Counted from the stretch's first letter, positions 25,862-35,273 are shown. The stretch is 64,000 nucleotides of DNA from Flavobacteriia bacterium 40-80 (GCA_001899145.1 MKVF01000030.1:186001-250000); one strand, 5' to 3'. Notes: generated by a model not told the origin, from the letters alone. Numbers and translations: made by a program.

Positions 25862-26502
25862 GGACATGGATAATATTGTTGATGCTGTTTCCCTGCGGGA
25901 TTTTTGCACAGGGAGCATATCAGATTGCTGTATTGAAATACAACGGTGGCGGTGATTATTATGCAAATCCTACCGCTGTTCCTAATTTAGTTAAGTTTTG
26001 TAATCAGAATCTGGGAACAAAAATTTCCGGCGATGTTCCTTTCGTTGAAGTGGGAAGTAAAGACTTGTTCAACTATCCGTTTGTTCACATGACAGGTCAC
26101 GGGAATGTTGTCTTTTCTTCACAGGAAGCGCAGAACCTTCGTAACTACCTGATGGCAGGAGGCTTTTTACACATTGATGATAACTACGGAATGGACGTAT
26201 TTATCCGTACGGAACTGAAAAAAGTCTTTCCAAATGCGGAGCTGGTGGAGCTGCCTTGTAATCATGAATTGTTTACAATCAAATATAAGTTCAGCTGCTT
26301 GCCGAAAATCCATGAGCACGACGATAAACGTCCGCAGGCATTCGGAATTTTCCAGGAAGGAAGGCTCATGCTTTTATATACTTATGAAACTGACCTTGGT
26401 GACGGCTGGGAAGATCCGGAGGTTCATAATGATTCACCCGAAAAGCATAAGCAGGCGCTTCAGATGGGAGCGAATATTCTGAGCTATGTGTTTTTAAGAT
26501 AA
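25858..26502 (+). CDS. DUF4159 family exported protein
   Basis: 214 residues from the ATG at 25858, which overlaps the rsmE stop. Signal peptide about 1-17 (CGIFAQG). The DUF4159 pattern is clear: YQIAVLKYNGGGDYYANPTA, HMTGHGNVVFSSQEAQNLRNYL, GGFLHIDDNYGMD, LPCNHELFTIKYKF, RLMLLYTYETDLGDGWEDPEV. The fold resembles a glutamine-amidotransferase-like alpha/beta domain; no function is established. Its place behind rsmE is common cotranscription with no obvious shared role. Confidence 0.88.
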   Translation: MRTWIILLMLFPCGIFAQGAYQIAVLKYNGGGDYYANPTAVPNLVKFCNQNLGTKISGDVPFVEVGSKDLFNYPFVHMTGHGNVVFSSQEAQNLRNYLMAGGFLHIDDNYGMDVFIRTELKKVFPNAELVELPCNHELFTIKYKFSCLPKIHEHDDKRPQAFGIFQEGRLMLLYTYETDLGDGWEDPEVHNDSPEKHKQALQMGANILSYVFLR

Positions 26503-26515
26503 TTTTTTTAAAGTC

Positions 26516-27214
26516 CTATTCTACTACATTCAATGTATTCATATATTCATCGCAGACGTGAATTGTAACCGGAGCTTCATTAAATACACTTATTGACATT
26601 AATTTTCCGAAGACTTTTAATACAGAGAAATAATCTTCATTATTTTGAAAATCCGGCTTAACGACCATTTTAAAGATATAGCCTTTTTCAATCTTTTCCA
26701 ACTGAACGGTTTTAGGCGTGTCTTCTTCGCTAAATTGTGAATCAGCCAGAAAGTCAGCCAGCTTTTGAGCTAACCCGTTTGAAACAGATTTATCGTAAAT
26801 TATTTCTGTCTGACCAACTGTAACAGAACGGGGAACATCTTTGGCTTCGATTGTTCTGATTGTGTTGAACAGCTCATCACACAGCTGGAAATTAACAGGC
26901 ATTCCAAATTCTTTCGATATATTCCGGGAGAAGCTTTCGAAGATCATATTGTACTGTTCATCCTTTGCGGTTTCTTTGCTGGTTACCATTCTGAAAGTCA
27001 GCTTTCCGCTTTTTTTATCCACGACTAGCTGGACAGATTTTTTTGTCCCGTCTGTAAAACCTTCTTTCTGAAGGTAATTTCCTAATTTTTCAGCTTGTTC
27101 CTTTGTCGCTCCGTCGGTATAAAAAATTTCTGTTCCGTCAAATTCCAGCTTATCGCCATAATTTGAACAAGATACAAGCATCGCAACAGCTAATAAACAG
27201 AGTAATTTTTTCAT
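26516..27214 (-). CDS. Lipoprotein with an internally duplicated domain
   Basis: 232 residues from the ATG at 27212-27214; a longer frame to 27241 is less likely. Lipobox MLVSC (Cys16). The mature part is two related halves: one beginning FDGTEIFYTDGATKEQAEKL and one beginning VGQTEIIYDKSVSNGLAQKL, each followed by LG/ADFL, a KKSVQL/PKTVQL strand, and FRMV/FKMV. Each half ends with a Cys-containing strand (FQLCDELFNTI and IHVCDEYMNTL). I recognise no named family. The gene converges with DUF4159, 13 nt between stops. Confidence 0.75.
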   Translation of the reverse strand: MKKLLCLLAVAMLVSCSNYGDKLEFDGTEIFYTDGATKEQAEKLGNYLQKEGFTDGTKKSVQLVVDKKSGKLTFRMVTSKETAKDEQYNMIFESFSRNISKEFGMPVNFQLCDELFNTIRTIEAKDVPRSVTVGQTEIIYDKSVSNGLAQKLADFLADSQFSEEDTPKTVQLEKIEKGYIFKMVVKPDFQNNEDYFSVLKVFGKLMSISVFNEAPVTIHVCDEYMNTLNVVE

Positions 27215-27371
27215 GAGATTTTTAGTAATGTCCTGCTGCAATATTAAAAGCTTTATTTAGAGAAAACCATACGGATTTTGCCGTATAAAGTACCAGAACT
27301 TAATTTTAAAGTCGTTTTTTTCGGGGCGATTCTATACAAAGAGGCATGTAAAGATTTTCCGTTAAAAACAA

Positions 27372-27400
27372 AAAGCTGTCTGCAAAATACAGACAGCTTT
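27372..27400 (-). terminator. Rho-independent terminator of the hydroxyacyl-CoA dehydrogenase gene
   Basis: AAAGCTGTCTG (27372-27382) pairs with CAGACAGCTTT (27390-27400), loop 7 nt. On the minus strand it is followed by a T-rich run (complement of 27361-27371). It starts 21 nt after the stop codon. Confidence 0.85.
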
Positions 27401-27421
27401 CCAAAATGATTGAATACTTAT

Positions 27422-28312
27422 TTATTTCCTGAAATTCGGAGCAACGATCAGGTCTTTTGTTCCATGTCCCCAAGAGTAGAAACCTTCGCCGGATTTTACA
27501 CCTTTCTTGCCTGCAGTTACCATATTTACCAGAAGCGGGCACGGAGCATATTTTGGATTTCCGAAACCTTCGTGTAATACCTCCAGAATAGCAAGGCAAA
27601 CATCCAGTCCGATGAAATCAGCTAACTGTAACGGTCCCATCGGATGCGCCATTCCTAATTTCATTACTGTATCAATTTCCTCAACACCCGCAACACTTTC
27701 ATACAACGTGTAAATTGCTTCGTTGATCATCGGCATTAAAATCCTGTTAGCGACAAATCCCGGATAATCATTTACTTCTACCGGAACTTTGCTTAATTTT
27801 CTGGATGTTTCCATAATTAGATTCGTTACTTCATCAGAAGTAGAATAACCACGGATGATCTCCACTAATTTCATGATCGGAACGGGATTCATAAAGTGCA
27901 TTCCGATTACTTTATCCGCACGTTTTGTAACAGATGCGATCTTAGTGATAGAAATGGATGAGGTGTTTGTTGCCAGGATAACGTTTTCTGCTGTCAGTTC
28001 ATCCAGCTGCTGGAATATTTTCAGCTTCAGATCTATATTCTCAGTTGCCGCTTCAACGACCAGTTCTACATTTTTTACACCTTCCGCAACGGATGTAAAC
28101 GTAGTAAGATTAGCTAAAGTAGCCGCTTTTTCTTCTTCTGATAAAGAGCCTTTTGAAACCTGGCGGTCAAGATTTTTTGTAATAGTGGATAAACCTTTTT
28201 GCAAAGCTTCTTCAGAAATGTCAATTAAAGAAACTTTATATCCAAACTGAGCAAACGTGTGAGCGATTCCGTTCCCCATTGTTCCTGCCCCGATAACAGC
28301 TATATTTTTCAT
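27422..28312 (-). CDS. 3-hydroxybutyryl-CoA dehydrogenase
   Basis: 296 residues, the normal length for single-domain-pair family members. Oxidises 3-hydroxyacyl-CoA with NAD(P). Rossmann motif GAGTMGNGIA (8-17). Active-site segment VIGMHFMNPVPIMKLVEII with the catalytic His, then VEVNDYPGFVANRILMPMINEA and LGMAHPMGPLQLADFIGLD of the C-terminal dimerisation domain. It could serve butyrate/polyhydroxybutyrate metabolism or beta-oxidation; the neighbours do not decide. A promoter at 28349-28356 and terminator at 27372-27400 make it monocistronic. Confidence 0.93.
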   Translation of the reverse strand: MKNIAVIGAGTMGNGIAHTFAQFGYKVSLIDISEEALQKGLSTITKNLDRQVSKGSLSEEEKAATLANLTTFTSVAEGVKNVELVVEAATENIDLKLKIFQQLDELTAENVILATNTSSISITKIASVTKRADKVIGMHFMNPVPIMKLVEIIRGYSTSDEVTNLIMETSRKLSKVPVEVNDYPGFVANRILMPMINEAIYTLYESVAGVEEIDTVMKLGMAHPMGPLQLADFIGLDVCLAILEVLHEGFGNPKYAPCPLLVNMVTAGKKGVKSGEGFYSWGHGTKDLIVAPNFRK

Positions 28313-28348
28313 TCGTATAATTTTTTACAGTCTTAAATTTTTGTCGCT

Positions 28349-28383
28349 CAAATATACTCAGAAACTGTTTAAGTACACGACAA
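28349..28383 (-). promoter_or_regulatory. Promoter of the hydroxyacyl-CoA dehydrogenase gene
   Basis: TATATTTG on the minus strand (28349-28356) with TTG at 28381-28383, spacer 24 nt. Leader about 30 nt to the ATG at 28312. Confidence 0.55.
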
Positions 28384-28600
28384 AAATTATAACATATTTA
28401 ATTACAAAGTATTATTGTTTTGTTGCAAATATTCATATAATGAATCTTAACTTTTTGTAATGGAATTTTTTTATGTATCTTATATTCAGTTGTTTATATA
28501 TTTCTAATTATACAGAAATCAGTCGGAATTCCATGTAGATTATTATGGGTTTGAAAATCAGTCCTTTAAGATGAAAAATAAAGCTATTTAGAAAAAAAGC

Positions 28601-28608
28601 TATATTTG
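28601..28608 (+). promoter_or_regulatory. -7 box of the T9SS surface protein gene
   Basis: TATATTTG, exact TAnnTTTG, 34 nt before the ATG at 28643. No clear -33 element. Confidence 0.5.
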
Positions 28609-28642
28609 TCAACGTTAACAGTTTCAACCTAAATAATTTATA

Positions 28643-31042
28643 ATGAAAAGAATTATACTTTTTACACTATTTACCGTACTTTTTTCTACAAAAATTTCTG
28701 CTGCTGTCTGGTATGTCAATATAAACGCAACCGGTGCAAACAACGGCACTTCATGGGCTGACGCCTATACAGATCTTCAGGATGGAATTGCAGCATCAGC
28801 TTTCGGAGATGAAATCTGGGTGGCTGCCGGAACATATAAGCCAACATCGACTACAGATCGGAATATTTCTTTTGCTGTTAAAAACGGTACAAAAGTCTAT
28901 GGTGGGTTTAACGGCACAGAAACTGTTTTAAGTGATAGAAATATAACTTTAAACGTAACTGTTTTAAGTGGGGAAATAGGTACGGGTGCAGCAAATGACA
29001 ATAGCTATCGTGTGGTACGTTTTAATAACGTTGCTAACCAAACAAGGTTGGATGGCTTTACTATTACAGGAGGATATAATAGCGTATCTATGAGTTATGG
29101 TGGTGGAATAGTTAGTGTTAATTCAAGTCCTGTTATTGCTAACTGCATTGTTATGGGGAATTTCGCAGCTGAAGGAGGAGGAGGATTAAATCACTCAGGT
29201 TCCGGAGCATTAACAATAGAAGGCTGTATTTTTGATGGTAATGTAGGTAATACTTATGGAGGAGGTGCTTTGCGTCTATATGCAGGACCTGTTAACATAT
29301 CTAATTGTTATTTTAAGTCTAATCAGAGCAATACTTATGGAGGAGCTATATTTGTGTATGGTGCATTAGTAAATATTACAAACAGTGTATTTGCCGGAAA
29401 TATAGCTCAGTCAACAGGAAGTGCTATTCGTATCGGAGATGTGGGTATATTTCATTTGAGTAACAGCCTTGTAGTAGGAAATTATACTAACGGAAATGAA
29501 GTGATATACGCTTCCACATTTTCTAACAGTGGTGAGCATACAATAAAAAACACCACCATAGCCCACAATAAGCAGGCAAACAGTAGCGGTGGCAGTAATC
29601 CAAGTGCAGTGGCATTAAATAAGCAGGCAAGCATTACTAATTCCATTATTTATGGCAACAGTAATTCTATTCAGGTTCTCGGGACGGGTTTAACTTTTTC
29701 TCATAATATCACGCAGAGTGCATCTAGCAGTGCTTCAGGAACAAATATACTTTATAAAGACCCGTTGTTTACTTTGTCTGGGGATGTAAATAACGCTCCG
29801 TTTGATACGACCGGCCTGAATTATCACGTATCCGTTCTTTCTCCGGGTATAGATTTCGGTCTGAATGCGAATGTACAGGGAACATCAGACTTAGCCGGAA
29901 ATCCGAGAATTCAGAATACGACAGTAGATTTGGGGGCTTATGAAGCCGGTTTCTGCGTTTCTCCTTTAACTTTGTCTCCCAGTGCACCGTATGTTATTTG
30001 TGGAGGCTCTCCCATTACATTAACTGTAAATAATGCCACTGATTATTTGTGGTCAACAGGAAGTACGAATAGTTCAATAACAGTATCGTCCGCCGGATCA
30101 TATTCTGTTATTTTTGAAGATGAGAATGGCTGCCGGGGAACGGCGCAGGCAACTGTTGCAAGCAGCTCGCTTCCCAACCCGGTGATTACTTTTTCAGGAG
30201 GTACCCTGAATGCCGGAAATTTTGCATCCTATCAATGGTATTTTAATGGAGTACCGATTTCGGGATCAACAAGTAATACACACGTCCCTCTGGAAGGTTA
30301 CGGTACTTATTCTGTAGATGTAACCAATAATGCAGGATGTTCCTCAACAGGGACTTTTTGTCTTTCACCAGCAAACCTTACAGCATCGGGCCCTGTTAGC
30401 TTTTGTCAGGGAGAATCTGTGACTTTAACTGTAAATAACGGAACAAACCAGGTGTGGTCAACAGGCTCCCTTGATTCCGAAATTACAGTATCGACATCAG
30501 GAACTTATTCTGTAACGGTATCAAATGTCGCGGCAGGATGTTCCGTAAATCTTCAGCAGGCTGTAACTGTCAATAACAATCCTGCTCCGGTAATTAACCT
30601 TTCCGGAGGGAATCTTACAACACAATCTTATGCGTCTTACCAATGGAATTATAATGGTACTCCCATTTCGGGAGCAACTTCTCAAACGCTAATTCCGACA
30701 GAAAACGGTGAATATACTGTCACTGTTACAAATGCTTCAGGATGTACAGGGACCTCACAGGTGTACAATCTTGATAATGTTGGTTTAGAAAACATAACAG
30801 AAGATGCGTTTTTGTTTTATCCTAATCCTGTAAAGAGTAATGGAACTTTGAATTTCTCCTGGGGAAAACAATATACGGGAAAAGCATATTTCCGGATATA
30901 TGACCTGACAGGAGCTGTGGTTTTTGATCTTCGATCTGAAGAATTTCCTGAATCTATTGTTCTTCCGGATTTAAAATCGGGAGTCTATTTTATAGATATT
31001 GAATCTCTTCAGAATAGAAGATTAAAGTTGATTATCCTTTAA
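28643..31042 (+). CDS. T9SS-exported beta-helix and Ig-like repeat surface protein
   Basis: 799 residues. Signal peptide about 1-20 (TKISAA). Residues about 22-430 form a parallel beta-helix of the pectate-lyase/choice-of-anchor type: WYVNINATGANNGTSWADAY, IWVAAGTYKP, LDGFTITGG, repeated GGGG and NSS turns, ending NPRIQNTTVDLGAYE. Residues about 435-710 hold two Ig-like/PKD-type repeats of about 130 residues with matching LTVNN...WSTGS and SYQW...NG motifs. The last about 75 residues are a type A T9SS sorting domain (FYPNPVKSNGTL...DLKSGVYFIDIE). It is secreted across the outer membrane by T9SS. The ligand is unknown. Own promoter at 28601. Confidence 0.9.
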   Translation: MKRIILFTLFTVLFSTKISAAVWYVNINATGANNGTSWADAYTDLQDGIAASAFGDEIWVAAGTYKPTSTTDRNISFAVKNGTKVYGGFNGTETVLSDRNITLNVTVLSGEIGTGAANDNSYRVVRFNNVANQTRLDGFTITGGYNSVSMSYGGGIVSVNSSPVIANCIVMGNFAAEGGGGLNHSGSGALTIEGCIFDGNVGNTYGGGALRLYAGPVNISNCYFKSNQSNTYGGAIFVYGALVNITNSVFAGNIAQSTGSAIRIGDVGIFHLSNSLVVGNYTNGNEVIYASTFSNSGEHTIKNTTIAHNKQANSSGGSNPSAVALNKQASITNSIIYGNSNSIQVLGTGLTFSHNITQSASSSASGTNILYKDPLFTLSGDVNNAPFDTTGLNYHVSVLSPGIDFGLNANVQGTSDLAGNPRIQNTTVDLGAYEAGFCVSPLTLSPSAPYVICGGSPITLTVNNATDYLWSTGSTNSSITVSSAGSYSVIFEDENGCRGTAQATVASSSLPNPVITFSGGTLNAGNFASYQWYFNGVPISGSTSNTHVPLEGYGTYSVDVTNNAGCSSTGTFCLSPANLTASGPVSFCQGESVTLTVNNGTNQVWSTGSLDSEITVSTSGTYSVTVSNVAAGCSVNLQQAVTVNNNPAPVINLSGGNLTTQSYASYQWNYNGTPISGATSQTLIPTENGEYTVTVTNASGCTGTSQVYNLDNVGLENITEDAFLFYPNPVKSNGTLNFSWGKQYTGKAYFRIYDLTGAVVFDLRSEEFPESIVLPDLKSGVYFIDIESLQNRRLKLIIL

Positions 31043-31088
31043 AATTTAATGACAGGATTTAGAATTTTTTGAGAAAAATAAACAGCGC

Positions 31089-31763
31089 ATGAAACTTTTC
31101 CTGATTCTTATTTTTCTTGTGAATTCTGTGTTTGCCTTTTCTCAAAAGGGCAGATTTTATTTTTCTGATTCATTGTGTGCATACGAAGGATTTTTCAGGG
31201 AAAAGAAAATTACGGGAGATCAGCTCTACAATACTTTTTTCAACCTGCTGACTTTTCCGGATTTTGAATATACAGTAGTGCCTGGAACATTCGACGAGCT
31301 TCTGTTTCTGTCGGAAGAAACACTGAATGATGATGTGGATTTTAAATTGCTTGCATTGAATCAGATACTTATTCCGAATAATACGTATTGGGAGAAGATC
31401 AGAGAAAAGCGGATTTATTACCAGCTGGAACGGGCAAAGCTCCGCAAAGCGGTCTTAAGGGCGTATCAGTCACCGGAAGCGTTGTTAACGATTTCTGTTC
31501 CGGTCGGCTCGGCAGCTTATTCTTACCGGGAATTGCTGATCGGTAAAGATTCAACCGGAATCATGGTTGCATTGCAGAGCATCAAGGCAAAAAATCAGGA
31601 GCTTATCTTCTGTGAAGAACAGGATCTCCGCCATTTGAAGTTTGATCTAATCCGCTATGGATGGTGGCCGGAAGCACAGAAATATCTTCCCGGATTACCT
31701 TCATATGAAGAGTTGTTTGATGCTTTCTTAAAATTATTTAAAAAAGTAAAGAAATCCTGTTAA
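31089..31763 (+). CDS. Exported protein of unknown function
   Basis: 224 residues with a signal peptide (about 1-19, VFAFSQ). The remainder is mainly helical with many Leu, Arg and Lys residues (ERAKLRKAVLRAYQSPEAL) and two short Cys-containing strands. I recognise no family. It begins 46 nt after the T9SS surface protein and could be cotranscribed. Good codon use and intact frame support a real gene. Confidence 0.65.
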   Translation: MKLFLILIFLVNSVFAFSQKGRFYFSDSLCAYEGFFREKKITGDQLYNTFFNLLTFPDFEYTVVPGTFDELLFLSEETLNDDVDFKLLALNQILIPNNTYWEKIREKRIYYQLERAKLRKAVLRAYQSPEALLTISVPVGSAAYSYRELLIGKDSTGIMVALQSIKAKNQELIFCEEQDLRHLKFDLIRYGWWPEAQKYLPGLPSYEELFDAFLKLFKKVKKSC

Positions 31764-31817
31764 TGCGTTTTTCTTTCGTTTAAAAACTTATTTTAGTTCT
31801 GAATTACACCTGCCCTT

Positions 31818-34073
31818 ATGGAAGAAAATAAGCTCAACGAATTGAATGAACAACTGGCAAAAGTGCTGGATTTACAGCAGAAGTTGTCCCTTGAAATCAT
31901 GTCTCTGAAAAATCGGCTGGATGTGGAACAAAGGAAAACAACCATCGTTCCGTCTCAGGAAATTGTTCAGGAAGAAATAAACTTAGCATCAACAGATGCA
32001 GAGGAAAAAGCTTCCTTTCAAACTGCCATTAAAGAAAAAGAAACAACTTCCTCAGAAGAACATCTGAAAGCCACTACTGTTAAATCTAAGGCTTCAGGAA
32101 ACCTGGAAGCTTTTGTAGCAGGCGATCTGTTCAGTAAAATAGGAATCGGGATATTGATCCTGGGAGCGTCCATCGGAATTAAATATGCCTATGATCATTT
32201 CTTGATTTCAAACTGGGCTAAAATCATCTTTGCATACCTGGGCAGTATGGCTGTCGGAGTGGTAGGGTTATATCTGAAGAAAAAATATCATCAGCTGAGT
32301 GCTGTGATTGTAGGAGGAAGCCTGAGCTTGCTGTTTCTGACCACTTATTTTGCTGCTGATTATTACCAGCTGATCTCGTTTCCCGTAGCTTTTATCATGA
32401 TGCTGGTATGGATGGTGCTGACTATTTTTGTCGCATTCCATTATGACATTGAGTATGTCGCTGTTATTGGTCTGGTAGGAAGCTATGCCACACCTATTTT
32501 ACTGAATCAGAACAACGGAAAGTTAGGACTGTTTTTCTCATTCTTATCACTGCTGAATGCCGGGATCCTGTTTGTCTCTTACAGGAAAAACTGGAAATCG
32601 TTGTATTATGTCGCTTTCTTAGCAACCAGCCTGATCTTTTTTACGATTTTATCTGAAAGTCCGGCACGTAATGCTTTGCCACTGGGGATCTGGCTGCTGT
32701 TCGCGGTTATTTACTACTTTACCTTTGCGGGGATTTCCTGGAGCTTTATACAACGGAATAAAGAAATAAGACGATGGGATGAATTAACTATCCTGCTGAC
32801 ATCCAATATGTTTTTTATCGGTATTTCATATAACCTTTTAAATCATTTTTTAGCCGAAAACGCGGATTACTATGCGGCAGGAATTTGCATAGGAATAGCA
32901 GCCTTAAATGCGGTGCTGGTGATCGTTTCATTCAGACAATCGGCACATCTTTCAACTATTTCTTTGTTGCTGGGAATCACTTTTATCTCTTTAACATCCG
33001 GATTGGTATTTGCATTAAACCTGAATGCGCTGATTATAGCTTTGGCGCTGGAGATTTTATTGGTTTGCCGGGTGGCAGCCCGCTTTCATTTGAAGAGCTT
33101 TTCCGTATTTGCAGTTTTTGGTGGTATTGTTTTGGTGGTCCTGACGCTTTTTTATCTGTTTTTCGGGGACAGTCTCCTATACGCAATCAATGAAGACCAG
33201 GAGAACCGTTATGTGGAAGTAGCTATTGTTGGTTTATTGTTTTTTGTAAATCATTTGTCTTTCAGAGTGAAAGAAGGAGAGACTTTAGGTAAAGAATTCA
33301 CACTTTTAAAGGTACAGAGTCTTGTCTCGTCTTATATAATTATTTATTTCTGTGTTTTGAAAGGAATGTTTGAGTTCCGTTTTACAGAGAACGGAAATGC
33401 GTTTATAGGGATTGTTGTGGTGTGGACTAATTTATTCAGCTATCTCATTTACAGATTTATCCAGCCGAAATTTAAAATTACTGAACTGGAAAATTTTTTC
33501 GTGTTTATATTTCATGTCTTATTGTTTTTTAACCTGATACTTTTTTCCCTTCACAATTCAGATATAGTGTATCGGGGAAGTGGTTATGATACTTCTTACA
33601 CCAACTATTTATTCTGGAGAATATTAATGTATATTTCATTTGCGTTGATCGTAGCTGAAATTTTCAAAGGCTATAAAAAGAAAAGCAGCTTTGGAATGCC
33701 TAAATTCATGATGACCATTTTTCTGGTTATCCTGTTTTGGATCACCAGCCTTGATATTTACAAATTTCAGGATTTTCTCGGGCTGGAAAGATTTAATCGT
33801 TTCGGAATCAGCATTTACATGATGATCTACAGTGTGGCCGTAGTTTATCTTGGATTCAGGAATGCACTAGTTTATTTCCGGAAGCTGGGACTGATTTTCA
33901 TGCTGCTGACACTTTGCAAATTATTCCTGATTGATCTTATTTTGTTGGGAACCGGCGGAAAAGCCATTGTGCTGATTGTCTTTGGTGTAATAATGCTGTT
34001 GACCTCTTATTTGTACAGCAGATACAAAGAAATATTAATTGGTAGTGAAGAAATTAGAGGAGAATATAAGTAG
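31818..34073 (+). CDS. DUF2339 family multi-pass membrane protein
   Basis: 751 residues. A soluble N-terminal coiled-coil-like part (about 1-95, heptad-rich LNEQLAKVLDLQQKL) is followed by the DUF2339 signature GDLFSKIGIGILILGASIGIKYAYDH and about 20 membrane helices to the end. The family occurs widely in Bacteroidota and others, with no assigned function that I know of. No enzyme motif is seen. The spacing to neighbours (54 and 47 nt) allows a shared transcript with the small exported protein before it and the lipoprotein after it. Confidence 0.87.
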   Translation: MEENKLNELNEQLAKVLDLQQKLSLEIMSLKNRLDVEQRKTTIVPSQEIVQEEINLASTDAEEKASFQTAIKEKETTSSEEHLKATTVKSKASGNLEAFVAGDLFSKIGIGILILGASIGIKYAYDHFLISNWAKIIFAYLGSMAVGVVGLYLKKKYHQLSAVIVGGSLSLLFLTTYFAADYYQLISFPVAFIMMLVWMVLTIFVAFHYDIEYVAVIGLVGSYATPILLNQNNGKLGLFFSFLSLLNAGILFVSYRKNWKSLYYVAFLATSLIFFTILSESPARNALPLGIWLLFAVIYYFTFAGISWSFIQRNKEIRRWDELTILLTSNMFFIGISYNLLNHFLAENADYYAAGICIGIAALNAVLVIVSFRQSAHLSTISLLLGITFISLTSGLVFALNLNALIIALALEILLVCRVAARFHLKSFSVFAVFGGIVLVVLTLFYLFFGDSLLYAINEDQENRYVEVAIVGLLFFVNHLSFRVKEGETLGKEFTLLKVQSLVSSYIIIYFCVLKGMFEFRFTENGNAFIGIVVVWTNLFSYLIYRFIQPKFKITELENFFVFIFHVLLFFNLILFSLHNSDIVYRGSGYDTSYTNYLFWRILMYISFALIVAEIFKGYKKKSSFGMPKFMMTIFLVILFWITSLDIYKFQDFLGLERFNRFGISIYMMIYSVAVVYLGFRNALVYFRKLGLIFMLLTLCKLFLIDLILLGTGGKAIVLIVFGVIMLLTSYLYSRYKEILIGSEEIRGEYK

Positions 34074-34120
34074 TTACCGAATATTCTGTATATTGCTGAA
34101 ATATAACCGGATTTTAATTG

Positions 34121-34462
34121 ATGAAATTTAATACAATACTGTTCTTATTGATCCTGATTCTCTTTTCCTGCCGGAAAATTGAGTTGCTGCGGCCTGCACC
34201 AAAATGTATCCAGGGGAAAATCCGACACTCCTTAAATGGAAAAGGGATCGTGTTGAAAGAGGTGTGGGCAGAAGAATACGCCAACGGAAAAAAATATTAC
34301 TTTCTTATTCCTGAATCGGAAAATGATTTCAGTGAAATCTACGATGAAGATTGTAATCTGATGTGTGTAAAAGCAAGCGGAACTTCCGGTGTGGGAACAG
34401 GCAGCGATTGTAACTTTAATTCAAGCATTTTTCTACGAAAAGTCAAAGTCTGGGAGAAGTGA
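34121..34462 (+). CDS. Small lipoprotein, DUF6970-like
   Basis: 113 residues from the ATG at 34121; the TTG at 34118 gives one more residue. Lipobox LFSC (about Cys17). The mature part resembles the small DUF6970-type proteins: a CIQGKIRH start, KEVWAEEYANGKKYYFLIP, then EIYDEDCNLMCVKASGTSGVG and DCNF. That assignment is by eye and uncertain. It converges with the GNAT gene. Confidence 0.7.
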   Translation: MKFNTILFLLILILFSCRKIELLRPAPKCIQGKIRHSLNGKGIVLKEVWAEEYANGKKYYFLIPESENDFSEIYDEDCNLMCVKASGTSGVGTGSDCNFNSSIFLRKVKVWEK

Positions 34463-34492
34463 TCTGCCATTCAGTTAAAATCATCTTTAGGT

Positions 34493-35020
34493 TTAACGAT
34501 CTGTTTCCAACAACGCGTAAATAACATCGTCCACCCATTCTCCTTTCCAGAAAAGGCTTTTCCGAAAATGAGCTTCTTTGCGAAACTTCAGACGTTCAAG
34601 CAGACGGATAGAGCTTATATTTTCAGGATCCACAGAAGCAATAATACGGTGTTTTTTCAGATCACGGAACAGGAATCCGATCACTTTTTCCACGGCTTCT
34701 GTTGCGTACCCTCTCTGTTGAAAATCTTTATGTAAAGTAAAGCCGATTTCTACCTGCTGATGCTCTGTTCCGAAAAAATGCAGACCGATATCACCGATTA
34801 CCTTATTCAGCTTTTTCTCTTCCATAACCAGCTGGAACCAGCTTTCAGGCTCGTTTATAGCTATTGCTGATTTTCGGATGAACACTTCGACATCTTCTGT
34901 TGTTTCAGGAATCCATCCCTGGTACTTATTGGTTATTGCATCCGAACGGTATTCAAAGACATCTGATGTATGATTCATTCCGATCGGACAGATAATTAAT
35001 CTTTCTGTTTCTAATCTCAT
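34493..35020 (-). CDS. GNAT-family N-acetyltransferase (RimJ/RimL-like)
   Basis: 175 residues from the ATG at 35018-35020, which overlaps the stop of the upstream small gene (ATGA); the longer frame to 35047 is less likely. Pattern of RimJ/RimL-type acetyltransferases: MRLETERLIICP start, IGDIGLHFFG, VEIGFTLHKDFQQRGYATEAVEKVIGFLF (acetyl-CoA binding loop QRGYAT), and IIASVDPENISSIRLLERLKFRKEAH. The acceptor is unknown. Confidence 0.9.
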   Translation of the reverse strand: MRLETERLIICPIGMNHTSDVFEYRSDAITNKYQGWIPETTEDVEVFIRKSAIAINEPESWFQLVMEEKKLNKVIGDIGLHFFGTEHQQVEIGFTLHKDFQQRGYATEAVEKVIGFLFRDLKKHRIIASVDPENISSIRLLERLKFRKEAHFRKSLFWKGEWVDDVIYALLETDR

Positions 35021-35262
35021 ACCAGGTCTGCTGCTTGTGATTCCCATTCTTGTTCGCTGATAACCGGAAACAGATCTATTTGTTCCAGCATGTCCTTTAT
35101 GCGTAGTAGTTCCGGGTATTGCTGCACCTCAAAAACGTGATATTTTTTTGTTATTCCGATGATCCGGATTTCTTCAAATTCTCTTTCACTGAGAATTTTA
35201 TAGAAATGCTTTTCATTGGAAAGTTTCCTAAATTGAGGAAACTCTGTAATTTTGTCATTCAT
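35017..35262 (-). CDS. Small protein of unknown function
   Basis: 81 residues with no signal peptide or membrane segment, slightly acidic, predicted mixed alpha/beta (FYKILSEREFEEIRIIGITKKYHVFEVQQYPELLRIKDML). It overlaps the GNAT gene by 4 nt, so the two are coupled. It starts 11 nt from the divergent gene at 35274. A -7 box for it lies at 35293-35300. I recognise no family; the coupling and promoter support a real gene. Confidence 0.65.
   Translation of the reverse strand: MNDKITEFPQFRKLSNEKHFYKILSEREFEEIRIIGITKKYHVFEVQQYPELLRIKDMLEQIDLFPVISEQEWESQAADLV
35247..35254 (+). promoter_or_regulatory. -7 box for the gene at 35274, inside the opposing gene
   Basis: TAATTTTG fits TAnnTTTG and lies 19 nt before the plus ATG at 35274. 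It is inside the coding sequence of the minus-strand gene 35017-35262. Confidence 0.5.
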
Positions 35263-35273
35263 TCAGATACCGT

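Larger units (their letters stand above)
28313..28642. other. 330-nt AT-rich divergent intergenic region
   Basis: No gene is visible. It holds the promoters for the dehydrogenase (minus, 28349-28356) and the T9SS surface protein (plus, 28601-28608). The middle part (about 28380-28590) is very AT-rich with no long hairpin or repeat that I can see. The size is large for this window and leaves room for regulator binding. Confidence 0.6.
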
